Assembly (NCBI GenBank): GCA_002495465.1
Contig: DAFN01000001.1
Span: forward strand, 185 to 8,464
Source of the DNA: an archaeon UBA55
Lineage (GTDB): Archaea > Undinarchaeota > Undinarchaeia > Undinarchaeales > Undinarchaeaceae
DNA length: 8,280 bases
Reading direction: 5' to 3'
Shown: in pieces, positions 5,844 to 8,280 of the stretch
Layout: the number at the start of each line of letters is the position of its first letter
Position numbering within the stretch: the stretch's first letter is position 1
Notes under the pieces: generated by a model
Told to the model about the DNA's origin: nothing
Database searches by the model: none
The model's input: the letters and a program-made list of their open reading frames with translations, nothing else
Made by a program: the position numbers and the translations under genes

Positions 5844-5871
5844 AACCCTCCTTTTAAGCGATACGCTTAAA
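5844..5871 (-). promoter_or_regulatory. Shine-Dalgarno and adjoining inverted repeat of the DUF5679-like gene
   Basis: On the minus strand a perfect inverted repeat, TTTAAGCG TAT CGCTTAAA (5871-5853), runs directly into AGGAGGGT. In mRNA this is an eight-pair stem with a three-base loop next to the ribosome site; in DNA it could be an operator. The nearest box A candidates are around 5888-5899 and 5919-5929. Confidence 0.5.
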
Positions 5872-5884
5872 GTCCCATACATTC

Positions 5885-5929
5885 CACTGTTTAATAGTGT
5901 TTCTATTCGTGAAAATCCTTAAATAGTGG
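5885..5929 (-). promoter_or_regulatory. Probable promoter region of the DUF5679-like gene with repeated half-sites
   Basis: On the minus strand, CACTATTTAAGG (5928-5917) is a TATA-like element about 80 bases before the ATG and CACTATTAAAC (5899-5889) a second one about 52 bases before it. Both begin with CACTATT, and 5885-5899 is itself an imperfect palindrome (CACTGTT/AATAGTG). They could be alternative boxes, or a box plus a repressor site. Confidence 0.35.
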
Positions 5930-5991
5930 GTTTTTCATAGCTATGTTGATCAAAATGATTAGAAGTGAGTGTCTTCATAGTTGAGGAAAAC

Positions 5992-6004
5992 AAAGCTTTT
6001 AATC
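5992..6004 (+). promoter_or_regulatory. Box A candidate for the tRNA-His/hisS transcript
   Basis: AAAGCTTTTAATC has the same core as the other promoters in the window and predicts a transcript start near 6025. That transcript would carry a hairpin, the tRNA-like element, tRNA-His and hisS. Weaker A/T-rich alternatives lie at 6048-6060 and 6102-6110; the last is too close to the tRNA 5' end to serve it. Confidence 0.45.
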
Positions 6005-6027
6005 AGGATTCTAAAAAAATTTCATTT

Positions 6028-6041
6028 ACAGCTTCAGCTGT
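6028..6041 (+). promoter_or_regulatory. Small hairpin in the tRNA-His/hisS leader
   Basis: ACAGC TTCA GCTGT can form a five-pair stem with a tetraloop (a sixth pair is possible in DNA), followed by TTTTC. If the 5992-6004 box A is used, this hairpin sits at the very 5' end of the RNA. Confidence 0.35.
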
Positions 6042-6063
6042 TTTCACAATCAATAAAAAAAAT

Positions 6064-6100
6064 GGCCCGGATCAAACACGCAAGCGTGTAACTCCGGTCC
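6064..6100 (+). ncRNA. tRNA-His acceptor-stem mimic or degenerate tRNA-His copy
   Basis: Bases 6064-6072 (GGCCCGGAT) repeat the 5' end of tRNA-His at 6121-6129. They pair with TCCGGTCC at 6093-6100 over eight positions with a single C-T mismatch, and the pairing includes the equivalent of G(-1):C73. Between the strands a hairpin, ACACG CAAG CGTGT (6077-6090), replaces the tRNA body, so no anticodon is present. The preceding bases (AATCAATAAAA, 6048) are also repeated before the true tRNA (6108), which shows that a duplication happened. It is either a relic or a tRNA-like leader element; the retained complementarity favours a folded RNA. Confidence 0.5.
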
Positions 6101-6120
6101 AATATATAATCAATAAAACT

Positions 6121-6193
6121 GGCCCGGATGGGGTAATGGTTATCCTTCCAGCTTGTGGAGCTAGAGATCCGAGTTCAATTCTCGGTCCGGGCC
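6121..6193 (+). tRNA. tRNA-His (anticodon GUG)
   Basis: A complete cloverleaf. G(-1) at 6121 is encoded and faces C73 at 6193, the hallmark of histidine tRNAs. The acceptor stem is GCCCGGA/TCCGGGC, seven perfect pairs. The D-arm reads GGGTAATGGTTATCCT. The anticodon stem CCAGC/GCTAG encloses TTGTGGA, giving GTG (His), with a C28-A42 mismatch. The variable loop is AGAT. The T-arm CCGAG/CTCGG is perfect around TTCAATT. No CCA and no intron. The hisS ATG follows 21 bases after C73, so tRNA and synthetase are probably cotranscribed and separated by 3' processing. Confidence 0.96.
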
Positions 6194-6214
6194 CTCAGTC
6201 TCAAGGTGATTGCT

Positions 6215-7480
6215 ATGGCTTTTGAAAAAGCAAAAGGAACACGTGATTTCAGTCCGCAGGAAATGTCTCTGAGAAACTATGTTTTCGACACAATCAGGAG
6301 AGTTTACAAAACCTACGGCTATCAGGAGCTGGAAACTCCGGCCTTCGAGCGCTGGGAAACTCTTAGCGCTAAGAGTGCTGGTGGTGAAGATGTCTCAAAA
6401 GAGATATTCCGCTTTACTGACTACGGTGAGCGTGAGATGGGTCTCCGTTTCGATTTAACAGTTCCAATGGCGCGCTATATTGCCAACAATCCGATGATTC
6501 CAAGGCCTTTCAAGCGCTTCCAGATAGGGCGCGTATGGCGCTATGACCAGCCTCAGGCTGGACGTTACCGCGAGTTCTGGCAGGCAGACGTCGATGTTGT
6601 AGGCTCCACGGAGGTCGAGGCAGATCTTGATGCACTAGGGGCCGTTGTAGCCTCGCTTAAAGCACTGGGTTTCAAAGATTTCACAGTTGAAGTAAATAAC
6701 AGAGCACTTCTAGAGGAACTTGCCGAACTATTCGAAATTCCACGAGTTAAGTGCCCTGACTTGTTCAGGTGCATAGACAAGCTTGACAAGATAGGGATGA
6801 ATTCTGTCAAAAAGGAAATAGCGGACAAAGGAATCAAAAATGTTGACAAGTTCCTGAAATTTATAGAGACTGCCGGCATGAAGGAGCTTGAAGAAAAAAT
6901 ACCTGAAAGTGCCGAACTTGCCAAAACAAAGGAGCTTCTGAAGGCTTCAAAAGCCTTCGGCCTTGGAAAATGGCTAAAACTTACTCTGTCTATGGTGCGT
7001 GGACTTGCTTACTATACAAGTTTCGTGTTCGAGATAAAGGTGAAGGGAATGGAGAAATATGGAAGCGTTGGAGCGGGTGGCCGTTATGATGATCTCATTG
7101 GAGTCTACGGAAAATCCGATATGCCGGCAACAGGCTGTTCCATCGGCGTTGAAAGGATAATAGAGATAATGAAAGAGCGACAAATGGTAGACATCCCGAA
7201 AACTGAGACTAAAGTCCTCGTCATTCCAATTGGGAACACCTTCAAAGATGCCGCAAAAATTGTCCAGCAGCTCAGAGATGCCGGAATTCCTTCAACAATA
7301 GACTTGATGAAGCGCGGTCCGAGCAAGCTATTCAGTTATGCAAATTCTCTTGGTATACCTTATTCACTTGCAGTCGGCGAGAAGGAAGTAAAATCAAAGA
7401 AATACACCTTGAAGAATATGGAAAGTGGTAAGCAGGAAGAGCTCGGTATTGAGAAAATAATCAGTAAATTATCAAACTAA
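6215..7480 (+). CDS. hisS: Histidyl-tRNA synthetase
   Basis: Charges tRNA-His with histidine at the expense of ATP. The 421-aa class II synthetase is full length. KGTRDFSP (7-14) opens the catalytic domain; LRFDLTVP (77-84) and the motif 2 block RFQIGRVWRYDQPQAGRYRE (101-120) follow; the histidine-binding motif is VRGLAYYTSFVFE (261-273), with Ala where many HisRS have Asp, a variant that I recall in some archaeal enzymes; then GGRYDDLIG (288-296) and motif 3 ATGCSIGVER (305-314). The anticodon-binding domain spans about 332-421 with VGEKEV (387-392). The ATG at 6215 is preceded by AAGGTGAT (6203-6210), a good Shine-Dalgarno. An upstream in-frame ATG at 6155 lies inside tRNA-His and is rejected. 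Gene order tRNA-His then hisS links supply of enzyme and substrate. Confidence 0.97.
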   Translation: MAFEKAKGTRDFSPQEMSLRNYVFDTIRRVYKTYGYQELETPAFERWETLSAKSAGGEDVSKEIFRFTDYGEREMGLRFDLTVPMARYIANNPMIPRPFKRFQIGRVWRYDQPQAGRYREFWQADVDVVGSTEVEADLDALGAVVASLKALGFKDFTVEVNNRALLEELAELFEIPRVKCPDLFRCIDKLDKIGMNSVKKEIADKGIKNVDKFLKFIETAGMKELEEKIPESAELAKTKELLKASKAFGLGKWLKLTLSMVRGLAYYTSFVFEIKVKGMEKYGSVGAGGRYDDLIGVYGKSDMPATGCSIGVERIIEIMKERQMVDIPKTETKVLVIPIGNTFKDAAKIVQQLRDAGIPSTIDLMKRGPSKLFSYANSLGIPYSLAVGEKEVKSKKYTLKNMESGKQEELGIEKIISKLSN

Positions 7481-7493
7481 TCCATTTTCCAAC

Positions 7494-7507
7494 AAGCTTA
7501 ATAATAT
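7494..7507 (+). promoter_or_regulatory. Box A promoter of the 159-aa gene
   Basis: AAGCTTAATAATAT is centred about 26 bases before the ATG at 7526, so the mRNA should begin at or next to the start codon. No Shine-Dalgarno is present, which agrees with a leaderless message. Confidence 0.6.
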
Positions 7508-7525
7508 CTAAGCATTACTCCTTTT

Positions 7526-8005
7526 ATGACTAATAGAAAGGCCTACGACGAACTAAGTCAGGATAATAAAGAAAAACTAGTCTGCGCTCTTTTCGCGACA
7601 AAATACCCAGGACTCAGTTCTGATTGTGGAGTTGATGTCGACGTTGCCGCCTACTCTCTAAGAGCGGCCTGCGTTCTCATCGCAGAAGAAGAGGATGAAC
7701 TTGTAAAAAAAATAATTGTCCTTCTTGAAGAGCACAATGACTTCATAGAGTCTCTCTCTTCTGAAATTCTTACTCAATATGTTTCCGACCTGAATAAAAG
7801 CGATGAGTTCGAAAAGGGCAGAGATGAATTAGTTCTCATAACTGGCAGAAAGTGGGAGTCCTCCTCCTTTTCAGATGAGGGCAAGAAAGTTCTCACTGTT
7901 CTTGATATGGATTCCCTTCTAGCTGGAATTGAAAAACATTCATCAAAAGACACAAAACAAGCAAAGCATCTGAGAAACCTTGCAAAAACCTTTAATATAA
8001 TTTAA
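7526..8005 (+). CDS. Unrecognised acidic, mostly helical protein
   Basis: I do not recognise this 159-aa protein. It has no signal peptide or membrane helix. It looks mainly alpha-helical, with two hydrophobic helices, VDVAAYSLRAACVLIAEEED (38-57) and ELVKKIIVLLEEHND (58-72), an acidic middle, a short strand-like ELVLITGRKW (101-110) and a basic C-terminus (KDTKQAKHLRNLAKTF). Two cysteines at 20 and 34 plus C49 do not form a metal motif. Codon use matches its neighbours, and its own box A upstream plus a leaderless start support a real gene. It ends two bases from the stop of convergent MBF1. Function is unknown; a cytosolic helical adaptor is as much as can be said. Confidence 0.75.
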   Translation: MTNRKAYDELSQDNKEKLVCALFATKYPGLSSDCGVDVDVAAYSLRAACVLIAEEEDELVKKIIVLLEEHNDFIESLSSEILTQYVSDLNKSDEFEKGRDELVLITGRKWESSSFSDEGKKVLTVLDMDSLLAGIEKHSSKDTKQAKHLRNLAKTFNII

Positions 8006-8007
8006 TT

Positions 8008-8280
8008 TTACTCGAAAAGACTTAATCCTAATTTATTTCCCAGTTTCTTAACAGTCGCGTCATCTGGTCTTAGCTTCCCATTCTCTATCAATTTCAGCTC
8101 TGATAGTTTCACTCCGAGAAAAACTCCGAATTCTTTCTGAGTCATCTCAAGCTTCTGCCTTTGCTGTGAAATCGTTTTTCCAAAATCATCAACAAGAAAA
8201 GCTTCCTCTGGCATTTTATAATTAGACTGGCCGATTTTGGAGTCTTCTACATTCCTCGTAAAAATTTCCTTTCCGTAGCG
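8008..8280 (-). CDS. MBF1-like HTH protein, 5' end outside the window
   Basis: Multiprotein bridging factor 1 homologue, an archaeal helix-turn-helix protein associated with the small ribosomal subunit and transcription. The reading frame stays open past the ATG at 8214 to the window edge, giving 90 C-terminal residues. It starts RYGKEIFTRN, which matches the segment just after the N-terminal zinc ribbon, and then has a Cro/C1-type HTH: DFGKTISQQRQKLEMTQKEF, then GVKLSELKLIENGK and the closing helix KKLGNKLGLSLFE. The ATG at 8214 is therefore probably internal and the zinc-ribbon part lies beyond base 8280. The stop is two bases from that of the convergent 159-aa gene. Confidence 0.88.
   Translation of the reverse strand, partial: RYGKEIFTRNVEDSKIGQSNYKMPEEAFLVDDFGKTISQQRQKLEMTQKEFGVFLGVKLSELKLIENGKLRPDDATVKKLGNKLGLSLFE

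Noticed and set aside
6155..6214. Upstream ATG extension of hisS by 20 residues
   Set aside because: The ATG lies inside tRNA-His; the ATG at 6215 has a Shine-Dalgarno and matches the family N-terminus.
5965..6225. 86-codon plus-strand frame upstream of hisS
   Set aside because: It runs through the mimic element, the whole tRNA-His and the hisS start, and its translation has no protein-like pattern.
8008..8214. A complete 68-aa HTH protein starting at the ATG at 8214
   Set aside because: The frame continues open to the window edge and the added residues match MBF1 just after its zinc ribbon, so the gene is a 5'-truncated MBF1.

Overview
The window is chromosomal DNA of an archaeon. The evidence is a Sec61-beta translocon subunit, an MBF1-type HTH protein, Lrp-family regulators, tRNA genes without encoded CCA, and AT-rich box A promoters placed about 25-35 bases before start codons, so that several mRNAs should be leaderless or nearly so. 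The sequence is moderately AT-rich and densely packed. The lineage cannot be fixed from the sequence alone. No transposase, integrase, CRISPR array or toxin-antitoxin pair is visible.

Layout. 11-1105 (-): carA, the glutaminase subunit of carbamoyl-phosphate synthetase. 1213-3013 (+): a two-gene operon of a GlmU-like bifunctional sugar-1-phosphate nucleotidylyltransferase/acetyltransferase and thymidylate kinase, divergent from carA. 3014-3281: a gene-poor stretch with tRNA-Pro(UGG) on the minus strand, a partial copy of its 3' end, a 15-bp direct repeat and a strong hairpin. 3282-3509 (-) and 3652-4125 (+): a divergent pair of Lrp/AsnC-type proteins, one reduced to the ligand-sensing RAM domain and one with HTH plus RAM, with a 15-bp palindrome between them. 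4134-4304 (-): Sec61-beta, 56 aa. 4387-5658 (+): glutamate dehydrogenase, divergent from Sec61-beta. 5688-5840 (-): a 50-aa zinc-ribbon protein (DUF5679-like). 6121-7480 (+): tRNA-His(GUG) followed directly by hisS. 7526-8005 (+): a 159-aa protein I do not recognise. 8008-8280 (-): MBF1, whose 5' end lies beyond the window.

The genes are mainly core metabolism and translation: nitrogen and pyrimidine entry (carA, gdh), activated sugars and dTTP (glmU-like, tmk), histidyl-tRNA supply (tRNA-His, hisS), protein export (Sec61-beta) and transcriptional control. An Lrp-type sensor lies close to glutamate dehydrogenase, which fits amino-acid control but does not prove it.

The most unusual structure is just upstream of tRNA-His and hisS. 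There, a 37-nt segment (6064-6100) repeats the tRNA-His acceptor stem, including the G(-1):C73 pair that marks histidine tRNAs, closed over a small hairpin instead of the tRNA body. It looks like a tRNA-His mimic or the remnant of a duplicated tRNA. A partial tRNA copy also lies next to tRNA-Pro, so both tRNA genes in the window carry a tRNA fragment beside them.
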